From: Paraburkholderia sp. CNPSo 3272
GTDB lineage: Bacteria > Pseudomonadota > Gammaproteobacteria > Burkholderiales > Burkholderiaceae
DNA length: 64,000 nt
Assembly (NCBI RefSeq): GCF_024206495.1
Contig: NZ_JAMBPQ010000022.1
Location: 62,001-126,000, forward strand
Direction of reading: 5' to 3'
Shown: positions 54,660 through 63,223 of the stretch, piece after piece
Numbering within the stretch: the first letter of the stretch is position 1
Layout of the letters: every line of letters begins with the position of its first letter
The notes under the pieces: generated by a model
Seen by the model: only the letters and a program-made list of their open reading frames with translations
What the model was told of the DNA's origin: nothing
Database searches by the model: none
Translations under genes and position numbers: made by a program

Positions 54660-56321
54660 CTACTTCTTCACCGCTGTCGGATCGAGGTTCTTGCCGGTTG
54701 CCTCGTTATATCGCTGCACGTATTCCTCGGTGAGCTTGCGCACGGCGCGGCCGATCTTGCGATAGTCCGACTCGTTCAGATTCGCGAGCGACACGCGACC
54801 CGACGGATGCGGCGTGCCGAAGCCCTTACCCGGCAGCAGCACGACGCGCGCCTCTTGCGCGAGACGGAACAGCAGTTCGTTGGGCTTGACCTGCTTGAGC
54901 AGCCAGTCGACGAATTCGCGGCCGAAGCGCTTCTCGCCCATGTATTCCATGTCGAGGATCGTGTAGTAGTCGACCTGGTTCGGATCGCCCTCGCCGTAGG
55001 GCACGCCCATTTCCTCGAACAGCGCGCGCTTGCGGTTGCGAATCAGGCGCTTGAGCGCGTTCTTGTATGCGTCGGGCGTGTCCATGAGCGAAAACAGCGA
55101 GAACAGCACCATCTGCACCTGCTGCGGCGTCGAAAGACCGGCAGTGTGGTTCAGCGCGACAGTGCGGCTGTCGGCCACCAGACGGTCGATGAACTTGAGC
55201 TTGTCCGGCTCGGTGGTGATCGACTCGTAGCGCTTGTGCAGTTCCTTCTTCTCGTCCTTCGGCAGCTTCGCGAGCGCATGGTCGAGCACGTTGTCGCGAT
55301 GCGTCGCGATCGCACCCAGACGCCAGCCCGTCGCGCCGAAGTACTTCGAATAGGAGTACACGAGAATCGTGTTCTTCGGCGCGAGCGCGAAGAGCGAGAC
55401 GAAGTTGTCGGCGAACGTGCCGTACACGTCGTCGGTCAGGATGATGAGATCCGGACGCTCCTTCACGATCTCGGCGACGTACTCGAGGCTCGCGTCGTCG
55501 ATCTTCACCGAAGGCGGGTTGCTCGGGTTCACGAGGAAGAACGCCTTGACCTTCGGGTCGCGCAGCTTGTCGAGCTCCTTCTTCGAGTACTGCCAGTTGT
55601 TTTCCACCGTGGCGTCCAGATGCACCACGTTGAGCTGGTAGTCGTTGAGTTCCGGAATCTCGATGTACGGCGTGAAGATCGGCATGCCGAGCGCGATGGT
55701 GTCGCCCGCCTTGATCAGGAAATTCTCGCGCATCGTGTTGAAGATGTACGTCATGGCCGCCGTGCCGCCTTCCACCGCGAACACGTCGAACTCGCCGACG
55801 AACGGATGCTTGCCGATCATCTCGCGGCGCAGGTACTGCCCGACGATGATCTCCGAAAGCTTGAGCATGCGATCCGGCACCGGGTAGTTGCAGGCGAGAA
55901 TGCCTTCGCACATCTCATAGAGGAAGTCACCCGCCGAAAGCCCTAGCTGATCGCGCACGTATGACACCGCGCCCGCGAGGAACTTGATGCCCGGCTGCCC
56001 CTTGTTCTCGCGCACGAAGAGATCGAAGCGCTCGACGATGCCGTCGCGCTGCGGGAAGCCGCCCACGCCCTCGGGCATGTAGGCAAACGAGCGCTCCGAC
56101 TCGCGCATGGCGAAGAGGCCGAGTTGCCAGAAGCCGTGGCGCGGAATCGTGGCGAGGAAGTTGGGGTTGCCGCGGCCCGCGTTGAGCATCGCGAGATTGG
56201 CCGGGCGCGCGGTCGCGCCGCCGCCTGCCGCCTTGATGAGTTCGTCCTTCAGTTCGAACGGGCTCAGTGCATCGAGGCCCGACCTTTCTTTCGCGCCGTT
56301 ACCCTTCGCTTTCGTTGCCAT
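54660..56321 (-). CDS. asdA: Aspartate 4-decarboxylase / aspartate aminotransferase
   Basis: 553 aa from the ATG at 56321, chosen for GGAG 7 nt upstream; another ATG 12 nt earlier overlaps that site. Type I fold PLP enzyme: NAGRGNPNFLATIPRHGFWQ, GVGGFPQRDGIVERF, NPSNPPS and the Lys326 in SYSKYFGATGWRLG. The length and the N-terminal extension separate it from plain AspAT. It turns L-aspartate into L-alanine and CO2, using a proton in the cytoplasm. It lies directly downstream of two aspT-type exchangers, the arrangement known from other asdA-aspT loci. Confidence 0.93.
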   Translation of the reverse strand: MATKAKGNGAKERSGLDALSPFELKDELIKAAGGGATARPANLAMLNAGRGNPNFLATIPRHGFWQLGLFAMRESERSFAYMPEGVGGFPQRDGIVERFDLFVRENKGQPGIKFLAGAVSYVRDQLGLSAGDFLYEMCEGILACNYPVPDRMLKLSEIIVGQYLRREMIGKHPFVGEFDVFAVEGGTAAMTYIFNTMRENFLIKAGDTIALGMPIFTPYIEIPELNDYQLNVVHLDATVENNWQYSKKELDKLRDPKVKAFFLVNPSNPPSVKIDDASLEYVAEIVKERPDLIILTDDVYGTFADNFVSLFALAPKNTILVYSYSKYFGATGWRLGAIATHRDNVLDHALAKLPKDEKKELHKRYESITTEPDKLKFIDRLVADSRTVALNHTAGLSTPQQVQMVLFSLFSLMDTPDAYKNALKRLIRNRKRALFEEMGVPYGEGDPNQVDYYTILDMEYMGEKRFGREFVDWLLKQVKPNELLFRLAQEARVVLLPGKGFGTPHPSGRVSLANLNESDYRKIGRAVRKLTEEYVQRYNEATGKNLDPTAVKK

Positions 56322-56395
56322 GGTGTTCTCCATTGGAAGACGTTGCGCGTGCCGCGCGCTTTTTGCGTCCTCGCGCAGCACACGTTGGATGCATG

Positions 56396-58081
56396 TCATG
56401 CAAGACCGACCACGAGCGGCCCGAGCAGCGTGAGCAGCACGTTCGCGATCGCATAGGTAATGGCGAACGGCACGGTGGGCACCGCGCTTTCCGCCTTGTC
56501 GAGAATGCCGCCGAAAGCCGGGTTGGCGCTGCGCGCGCCGGACAGCGCGCCCGCGAGAATCGCCGCGTTGTTGTACTTGAGGACGTAGCGGCCAAACAGC
56601 ATCGTGAGGAAGAGCGGCACCATCGTGACCACCACGCCGAGCAGGAAGATCGTGATGCCGCTTTGCTTGATCGTCACCACGGCCTGCAGGCCCGAGTTCA
56701 GTCCCACCACGGCGACGAACGCCGCGAGCCCGAAGTCCTTGAGCAGTTGCGAAGCCGCGGGCGGCATCACGCCGTACATGGGGTGCTTGCCGCGCATCCA
56801 GCCGAACACCAGACCCGCGAGGAGGCAGCCGCCGCCGGAGCCGAGCGTGAGCGGAATGCCGGCCACGTTCACTACGATCAGGCCCACGAGCAAGCCGAGC
56901 ACGAGGCCCACGCCCATGTAGATGAAGTCGGTCTTGTTGCTGTAGGCGAGTTCATAGCCGGCGGCCTGCACGGCGCGCTTCGTGTCCGTGGCGGTGCCAT
57001 AGATCGTCACCACGTCGCCGTGCTCGAGCTTCGTTTCGGGCAGGAGCGGCACGGGCTGGCCCACGCGCTCGATCTTCTCGATGTACACGCCGTGACGCAG
57101 ATCGCGGTCCACGTTCTTGCGGACTTCGGCAATCGTCGTGTGGTTCATGCCCTTCTTCGTGAAGACGAGCTGGCGCGTTTGCATCACGAGGCTCATGCCA
57201 CCCGAGTCCGGCACTTCCGGCCCGATCAGCGCGCCCACTTCGACCATCTGCTCGCGGCGCCCCACGACCAGCACGACATCGTCCCGGCTCAGCACGAAGT
57301 CGGGGGTGGCGTCGAGCACCTTGCCCGCGCGGCGAATCTTCTCGACCGCCACCAGGTCGCTCTCGGCCAGCTCGATCTGCTTGACCGTTTTGCCCGCAGC
57401 GTTCTCGACACGGAACACGCGCCCGAACAACTCGGGCAGCGCCGTGATCTGGCCGGGCCCAGCGGCGGCATTGCCGCCCGACATCTCGCGCTCGGCGTCC
57501 GCGGAGGCGTCCTTGAGGCTGCGGCCCATGAACTTCGGCAGGATGTTCACGCAGACGATGATCGCGCCGAGCGAGCCGAACACGTAGGTGACGGCGTAGC
57601 CGATCGCGACGTCAGCCTGCATGGCCTTCACCTGGTCGGGCGGCAGGCCGAGGCGCGCGATCGCGTCGCCGGCCGTGCCGATGATGGCCGACTGCGTCAT
57701 GCCGCCCGCCGCGAGACCGGCGGCGAGGCCCTTGTTGAGGTGAAAGAGCTTCGCGCACACCAGCACGGTGGCGAGACCCGCCAACGCCATGAACACCGCC
57801 ATGGCGATTTCGCGCAGCGTCTTGCGGTTGAGCGAGTTGAAGAAGCCCGGGCCTGAGTCGTAGCCCACGGCGTAGATGAAGACGGCGAACATCACCGACT
57901 TCACGCCGTTGTCGACGGTCACGCCCACCTGGCTCACGACGACGGCCGCAAGTAGCGAGCCGCCCACGCCGCCTAACTGGAACTTGCCGAAGTTGATCTG
58001 GCCGATCCAGTAGCCGACGGCCAGAGAGAGAAATAGCGCGATTTCCGGGGATTTGTGAAAGATGTCATGTAGCCATTCCAT
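56396..58081 (-). CDS. aspT: Aspartate:alanine exchanger AspT-type (AAE family), copy 1
   Basis: 561 aa from the ATG at 58081, preceded by AGGA. About ten helices in two halves (ALFLSLAVGYWIGQINFGKFQLGG and VVGLNSGLQAVVTIK), with a large cytoplasmic region (about 200-370) that holds two TrkA_C-like segments (KTVKQIELAESDLV and VLSRDDVVLVVGRREQMVEVG). Aspartate enters and alanine leaves, which together with AsdA creates a proton-motive force. Adjacent to asdA (74-nt gap). Confidence 0.9.
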   Translation of the reverse strand: MEWLHDIFHKSPEIALFLSLAVGYWIGQINFGKFQLGGVGGSLLAAVVVSQVGVTVDNGVKSVMFAVFIYAVGYDSGPGFFNSLNRKTLREIAMAVFMALAGLATVLVCAKLFHLNKGLAAGLAAGGMTQSAIIGTAGDAIARLGLPPDQVKAMQADVAIGYAVTYVFGSLGAIIVCVNILPKFMGRSLKDASADAEREMSGGNAAAGPGQITALPELFGRVFRVENAAGKTVKQIELAESDLVAVEKIRRAGKVLDATPDFVLSRDDVVLVVGRREQMVEVGALIGPEVPDSGGMSLVMQTRQLVFTKKGMNHTTIAEVRKNVDRDLRHGVYIEKIERVGQPVPLLPETKLEHGDVVTIYGTATDTKRAVQAAGYELAYSNKTDFIYMGVGLVLGLLVGLIVVNVAGIPLTLGSGGGCLLAGLVFGWMRGKHPMYGVMPPAASQLLKDFGLAAFVAVVGLNSGLQAVVTIKQSGITIFLLGVVVTMVPLFLTMLFGRYVLKYNNAAILAGALSGARSANPAFGGILDKAESAVPTVPFAITYAIANVLLTLLGPLVVGLA

Positions 58082-58180
58082 CGTGTCCTCGCTTTGGGAA
58101 AGAACCCCCGTTGCTGCTGGGGATGGCCGGCGATGAAACACCGCCGGCCAGATCGAGCCGAAAACACCAGCCAGGATTCG

Positions 58181-59863
58181 TCAGCCGAACTTCGCCGCGA
58201 GCCCTACCACCACGGGGCCCATGAGCGGCAAGAGGATGTTCGACAGCGCGTAGGTGATCGTGTAGCCGATCACGGGAGTCGAGTTGCCGGCTACGCCGAC
58301 GAGCGCACTGATCGCCGGCGTGCTGCATTGCTGGCCTGCAATCGCGCCGAGCAGCATCGGCGCTTCGAGCTTGAGGAACATGTGCCCGATCCACAGTGAG
58401 AGAAGCCCGGGAATCAGCACCATCAGAATGCCGGCGAGCGGCAGCGCGAGACCATACTCGCGCACGAGCTTGATGGCGTCGGGGCCGGCGGAAAGACCGA
58501 CGGCCGCGATGAAGGTGGCAAGACCGAAGTCCTTGAGCACCTGCGCGGCGGCCGAGGGCAGCGAGCCCACCAGGGGGTAGCGCGAACGCAGCCAGCCGAA
58601 GAACAGACCCGAGAGCAGGCACCCGCCGCCGGTGCCGAGCACCAGCGTGACGCCGCCCGCGTTCACGCCGAAGCGCCCGATCATCATGCCGACCAGCACG
58701 CCGAGGCCCAGATAAACGAAGTCGGTCTTCTGGGTCTGCTGGATCACGTAGCCAAGGCGCTTCGCGCCGCGCGCGACGTCGCTGGGCGTGCCGACCAGCG
58801 TCAGCACGTCGCCGCGATGCACGACCATGCCGGGCAAGGCAGGCACCGTGTTGTCGAGCCGCGTGATCGCGCCGACGTAGATGCCGCGGCCCGCTTCCGG
58901 CGTGGCGCGTTCGCGCATTTGCGCGAGCGTGAGGCCGTTGACGTCGCGCTGCGTGACCATCACGTCCACACGTTTCGCGAGCAGCTTGAACAAGCCCTCG
59001 CCGGGCATCTCTTCGCCAAGACTGCCTGCGGCTTCGATTACGGCTTCGCGGCGCCCGGCGATCAACACGATGTCGCCCGGTTGCAGTACGGACTGCGCGT
59101 TGGCGTCGAGCTGGCGTCCATCGCGCAGCACGTACTCGATCGTGACATTGTTGCCAAAGCGCGCCTCGTAGGCGGCGACTGCGGTGCCGGCCGCGCGACC
59201 CACCTTGAACGCGCGCCCTTCGAGCGGCGCGAGCGCGAGGCGCTGCCCTTCGTCGAGTGCGCCGTCGCCGCCGAGCTTGCGATACAGGCGCGCGGCCTCC
59301 TCGCGCAGGTTCACTCGCAGGATCAGCGGAGCAATCTGGCTCGTGAAGAGCACGATGGTGATGAGCCCAAAGAGGTAGCTCACGCTGTACGCCGTCACGA
59401 TATGCGCCTGCAGCGTGCTCACCTGGGCCTCAGTGAGGCCGAGCCGCGTGATCGCCTCGGAAGCCGTGCCGATCACGGCCGATTCGGTCGCCGCCCCGGC
59501 GAGCAGGCCTGCCGCGGTGCCCGCATCGAGCTTCATCACGACGACCGCGATCATGACGAGCGCCATGACCGAAACGATCTCGACGACCGAGAGAAGTCCG
59601 TAGCGCCAGCCGCGACCGACGTTCGCGAAGAACTGTGGGCCGCCCGTGAAGCCGAGCGCGAAAATGAAGAGTGCGAAGGCGACGTTCCTGAGGTCCGGCG
59701 AGATGCGCGCGCCGGTTTGCCCGAGCACGAGCGCGACGATCAGCGTGCCGCATACTCCCCCGAGGGAGATCGGCCCGAAGCGGATCGAACCAATCAAATA
59801 ACCGAGCGCGAGGCTCACGAACAGGGCAATTTCGGGTTGCGACTTAAGCAATTCGACGATCAT
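58181..59863 (-). CDS. Aspartate:alanine exchanger AspT-type (AAE family), copy 2
   Basis: 560 aa with the same layout as copy 1: LALGYLIGSIRFGPISLGGVCGT at the start, GTAAGLLAGAATESAVIGTASEA in the first half, two TrkA_C-like segments (about 210-370) and AAVGLSAGPDAIKLV near the C-terminal half. The sequences differ clearly, so this is an old duplication or a heteromeric partner. It is the first gene of the aspT-aspT-asdA set, with a 99-nt gap to copy 1. The start has only a weak ribosome site. Confidence 0.88.
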   Translation of the reverse strand: MIVELLKSQPEIALFVSLALGYLIGSIRFGPISLGGVCGTLIVALVLGQTGARISPDLRNVAFALFIFALGFTGGPQFFANVGRGWRYGLLSVVEIVSVMALVMIAVVVMKLDAGTAAGLLAGAATESAVIGTASEAITRLGLTEAQVSTLQAHIVTAYSVSYLFGLITIVLFTSQIAPLILRVNLREEAARLYRKLGGDGALDEGQRLALAPLEGRAFKVGRAAGTAVAAYEARFGNNVTIEYVLRDGRQLDANAQSVLQPGDIVLIAGRREAVIEAAGSLGEEMPGEGLFKLLAKRVDVMVTQRDVNGLTLAQMRERATPEAGRGIYVGAITRLDNTVPALPGMVVHRGDVLTLVGTPSDVARGAKRLGYVIQQTQKTDFVYLGLGVLVGMMIGRFGVNAGGVTLVLGTGGGCLLSGLFFGWLRSRYPLVGSLPSAAAQVLKDFGLATFIAAVGLSAGPDAIKLVREYGLALPLAGILMVLIPGLLSLWIGHMFLKLEAPMLLGAIAGQQCSTPAISALVGVAGNSTPVIGYTITYALSNILLPLMGPVVVGLAAKFG

Positions 59864-60446
59864 GTCTGGTCTGCCGATTTACGTTTTAGTGAGCCCCAAA
59901 ACATGCTCGAAAATGAGCAGCAATGCACATTAAATAACATGCAATGCTAATGCCGGCCGTTATTTCCTCCATGTGCCACAATTCTTTCACGCCGCAGAAA
60001 AATCAATGCGCACTTAATGGCGGCTTGTTCACTACGGCGAATTAACCGACCGCAATGACTCACAATTCGCCACAGGCAAAGGGCGAGCCGCCATGAATCT
60101 GGCAGTTCTGACAGATAACCGCCGCTTGCGATTTACGCAAACACGTTATCCGCAATGCACAATATTTTGATAGTGACAAAACCGCACAACGCATTCCTCA
60201 CTCAATACATGCCGATTGCGTACTGGATCTTTTACAAGTAAGAAATGCTGCCGTGTGTTGAGATAGATATTGTAATTCTCAGCGACTGTCAATATTATTT
60301 TTGTTAGATTCCGGCAGTCGGCGATCGCCGTCGTTCATTCGAAGCACATTGACCATAACTACGCGATACATCGCTTCGTTCCTCAACTTCGCCAGCAGTT
60401 GCAGTGCCCCTCCACCGGTCCATGCATCGAGCATACGAGGCTACAC
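59864..60446. promoter_or_regulatory. 583-bp AT-rich divergent control region
   Basis: Clearly more AT-rich than its surroundings and without a gene. It separates the aspT operon from a LysR-type gene read the other way. GCAATGCACA occurs at 59920 and again at 60151, and GCAATGC at 59941; the 59919-59948 segment is an imperfect palindrome (AGCAATGCAC to CATGCAATGCT). This fits LysR-type binding sites. Confidence 0.6.
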
Positions 60447-61418
60447 ATGAACCAGATACACGCCATGCGCGTCTTCGTCAGGGTTGCGGAAACCGAGAGC
60501 TTTCGTCGCGCCGCGCAGCAGCTCGACGTCTCCAACGCGCTCGTCACGCGCTCCGTCGCGATGCTCGAGGCGCACCTGAATACACGCCTCATCAATCGCA
60601 CCACGCGCAATCTCGCGCTTACCGAGGCAGGCCAGCGCTACCTCGAAGGCTGTCGTTGCGTGCTAGAGGAACTCGATCATCTTGAGCGCTCACTGGCGCA
60701 CACGGAAAGCGAGCCGAGCGGCACGCTGCGCGTGGTGGCCGCGGGCGCGCTTTCGCTCGCCACGCTCACGCCGCTCATCGACGGCTACCGGCGTCTGTAT
60801 CCGCGCGTGAACGTGCGCCTCACGCTCGCCGAACGACCCGTGGACCTCGTGGAAGACGGCTTCGACGTGGGCATCGTCGGCGCTACGCCCGCACGCAACG
60901 GCGAGTGCGTGGAGCGCGCGCTCGGCACCACGACGTTCGTCCCCTGCGCGGCTCCCGCGTGGCTCGCCGAGCACGGCGAGCCGCATACGCCCGAGGAGCT
61001 CGCGCAGTGCGCGGCGGTCGCGCTGCCTCCCGAGGAACGCAGCGCGACGTGGCAGTTCGCGAAGGCCGGCGAGCGTGTCCAACCGGTTACGCTGCAGCCC
61101 GGCTACGCCGTCAACAACATGCTGATGGTGCGGCTCGCCGCGCTCGCCGGTATGGGCGTGGCGATCGTGCCCGCGCCGCTCGTCGCCGACGACTTCACCG
61201 CGGGAACGTTGCGGCGGCTACTGCCCGACTACGACATCGACGATCCCGACGCGCGCATGTCCATCGTCTATCCGAGCCGCCAGTATCTGCCCGCGAAGAC
61301 GCGCCGCTTCGTCGACTACACCGTCGAGCATTTCGAGAATTTCGAGCATGCACATCATGCATCGCCCATGCCGGCGCGTTCCAGTGGCACACCCAGCCGG
61401 CCGCTGAGCGTGGCGTGA
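60447..61418 (+). CDS. LysR-family transcriptional regulator (probable aspT/asdA regulator)
   Basis: 323 aa from the ATG at 60447, preceded by GAGG. Winged helix-turn-helix at 1-60 (AMRVFVRVAETESFRRAAQQLDVSNALVTRSVAMLEAHLNTRLINR), then a binding domain of the CrgA-like branch (GTLRVVAAGALS and RPVDLVEDGFDVGIVG). The C-terminal 25 residues are His/Pro rich and may be disordered. Its gene is divergent from aspT copy 2, the usual arrangement for a LysR protein and its target operon. Confidence 0.9.
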   Translation: MNQIHAMRVFVRVAETESFRRAAQQLDVSNALVTRSVAMLEAHLNTRLINRTTRNLALTEAGQRYLEGCRCVLEELDHLERSLAHTESEPSGTLRVVAAGALSLATLTPLIDGYRRLYPRVNVRLTLAERPVDLVEDGFDVGIVGATPARNGECVERALGTTTFVPCAAPAWLAEHGEPHTPEELAQCAAVALPPEERSATWQFAKAGERVQPVTLQPGYAVNNMLMVRLAALAGMGVAIVPAPLVADDFTAGTLRRLLPDYDIDDPDARMSIVYPSRQYLPAKTRRFVDYTVEHFENFEHAHHASPMPARSSGTPSRPLSVA

Positions 61419-61519
61419 GCACACATCGGGCGTGCATGCTGTGCGCGCCCGCTTGTTAGAGAACATGCCCGCAAGCGAACGCGCCGTTAGCGAACATGCG
61501 GTTCGCGCGCGATGGCGCA

Positions 61520-62065
61520 TCAGAGCCGCGGTGAGCTGCCGTCGACCGGAACCAGCATGCCCCCGTCGCCCGCACCGCACAGTTCACGCAACAATGCCGC
61601 TTCGCGCTCATGCACTTCCACCGGTAGCCACAATGCCCCCGCCCACGCGAGGTAGCGCGCGCGATGCTGGCCATTGCGAAACGCCACCACGCCCTCGTGA
61701 GCGAGTCCGAACCAACCGGCCAGCCCCGCCACGCGGCGTTTGCTGATGGTCACGTAGGGCATCTGCGGCACGCGCTCGTTGTCCGGATCGAGAAACTCGC
61801 GAATGCCGCGAATCTTGCCGCTATGCCAGTCGTCGACGGGCTTGAGCACGTAGTCGGTGTCGTCGCGGTCGGCGCAGAGAAGCAGCTTGTGCAGATCGAC
61901 GATTACGACGACATGGCGCGTGCCGTCGGTCGTGAAGACGCGCGTGAAGCGCACATGGTCATACGCGTCGTGGTCGGGCAACGGGACAGTCCAAAGAAGT
62001 CCACAAGCCGGATACGGCGAGGGATCCGAAACGGAGGTGATGCTGGACATGGACGTCGATTGCAT
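61520..62065 (-). CDS. Hypothetical protein, possibly plasmid fertility-inhibition-factor-like
   Basis: 181 aa, soluble. The pattern DYVLKPVDDWHSGKIRGIREFL in the middle and FRNGQHRARYLAWAGALWLPVEVHEREAALL at the end recalls proteins named plasmid fertility inhibition factor family in Burkholderia. The GQHRARYL stretch also resembles the ParB-type GERR motif. I am not sure of this match. No mobile element or plasmid gene is near. Alternatives are an unknown DNA-binding or phage-defence protein. The ribosome site is weak. Confidence 0.55.
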   Translation of the reverse strand: MQSTSMSSITSVSDPSPYPACGLLWTVPLPDHDAYDHVRFTRVFTTDGTRHVVVIVDLHKLLLCADRDDTDYVLKPVDDWHSGKIRGIREFLDPDNERVPQMPYVTISKRRVAGLAGWFGLAHEGVVAFRNGQHRARYLAWAGALWLPVEVHEREAALLRELCGAGDGGMLVPVDGSSPRL

Positions 62066-62160
62066 GCGGGGGAAACGTAGTTCAGGAAATTAAACCGGCC
62101 TAAGCTACGGATAAGCCATTAAATTTTAATGACGATGCGGGGCGCATTGAGGACTGGCAC

Positions 62161-62970
62161 ATGACGATCGAAACTTTTGGCGAGCACGTCCGTATCGAAG
62201 CGCAAGGGCGCGTAGCAATTCTCGTGCTCGACCGCCCGGCGCAGCGCAACGCGATCGACAGGCCCGTCGCGAATGCACTCGCCGCCGCCTTCACACGCTT
62301 CGAAGCAAATCCCGCATGGTTAGCGGGCGTCCTGTACGGTGCGGGCGGCACGTTCTGCGCGGGCGCAGACCTCACCGCGCTCGCCGACCCCGCACGCCGC
62401 AATGAAATTCGCGCGGACGGCAGCGGCCCGGGCCCGCTCGGCCCCACGCGCATGTCGCTCAGCAAGCCCGTGATCGCAGCGATCTCGGGCTATGCCGTTG
62501 CGGGCGGGCTCGAACTCGCACTGCTGTGCGACCTGCGCGTCGTCGAAGAAGACGCGGTTCTCGGCGTGTTCTGCCGCCGCGTCGGCGTGCCGCTCATCGA
62601 CGGCGGCACGGTGCGCCTGCCGCGCCTGATCGGCCTGTCGCGCGCACTGGATCTGATCCTCACGGGGCGCGCCGTCGACGCGCAGGAAGCCCTCGCATTC
62701 GGCCTCGCCAATCGTGTGGTCGCAAAGGGCGACGCGCGCGACGCCGCCGAGCAACTGGCCGCGCAACTCGCAGCGCTGCCGCAGGCGGCGCTGCTCGCGG
62801 ACCGCCGCTCGGCGCTCGAGCACAGCATGCTGCCGGACACCGCCGAGGCGCTGCGCCGCGAAGGCGCGTCCGGCTATCGCTCGGTGCTCGACGAAGGGCT
62901 CGCACTCGCGGCGCGCTTCGCGGCCGGCGCAGGCCGTCACGGCGAACCGCTCGATCCATACGAACCGTAG
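62161..62970 (+). CDS. Enoyl-CoA hydratase/isomerase family protein
   Basis: 269 aa of the usual crotonase length. VAILVLDRPAQRNAIDRPV opens the fold; GAGGTFCAGADLTAL forms the first part of the oxyanion hole and SGYAVAGGLELALLCDLRVVEEDAVLGVF the second. Of the two crotonase Glu residues, only the first region is obvious (AGGLELAL), so the reaction may be other than hydration. No neighbouring fatty-acid or phenylacetate gene is seen. A monocistronic arrangement is likely. Confidence 0.88.
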   Translation: MTIETFGEHVRIEAQGRVAILVLDRPAQRNAIDRPVANALAAAFTRFEANPAWLAGVLYGAGGTFCAGADLTALADPARRNEIRADGSGPGPLGPTRMSLSKPVIAAISGYAVAGGLELALLCDLRVVEEDAVLGVFCRRVGVPLIDGGTVRLPRLIGLSRALDLILTGRAVDAQEALAFGLANRVVAKGDARDAAEQLAAQLAALPQAALLADRRSALEHSMLPDTAEALRREGASGYRSVLDEGLALAARFAAGAGRHGEPLDPYEP

Positions 62971-63223
62971 CGAGCTAAACGAAAATCGGACGCGAACCTC
63001 GCGACAATCGATTGAGCCGATCGACGTGTCGATGGCCACCGTGCGCAGCGCTTGACGCTTGAAGGCGCGCGCGCGACCCACTACATTGAAGTTGATCCGC
63101 GCCGCTGCCCCCGCCCCTCCCGCCATATGTAATGACGCTGAGTACTGCTGCGTCGTCTAACGGCAATCTTCAGACGAACCGCGCCGGCGCCCCCTTCCCT
63201 GATGCCGCATCACGGGAGATCTC

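Noticed and set aside
56267..57856. Long plus-strand frame opposite asdA and aspT
   Set aside because: No motif, no ribosome site, and it crosses two real genes on the other strand.
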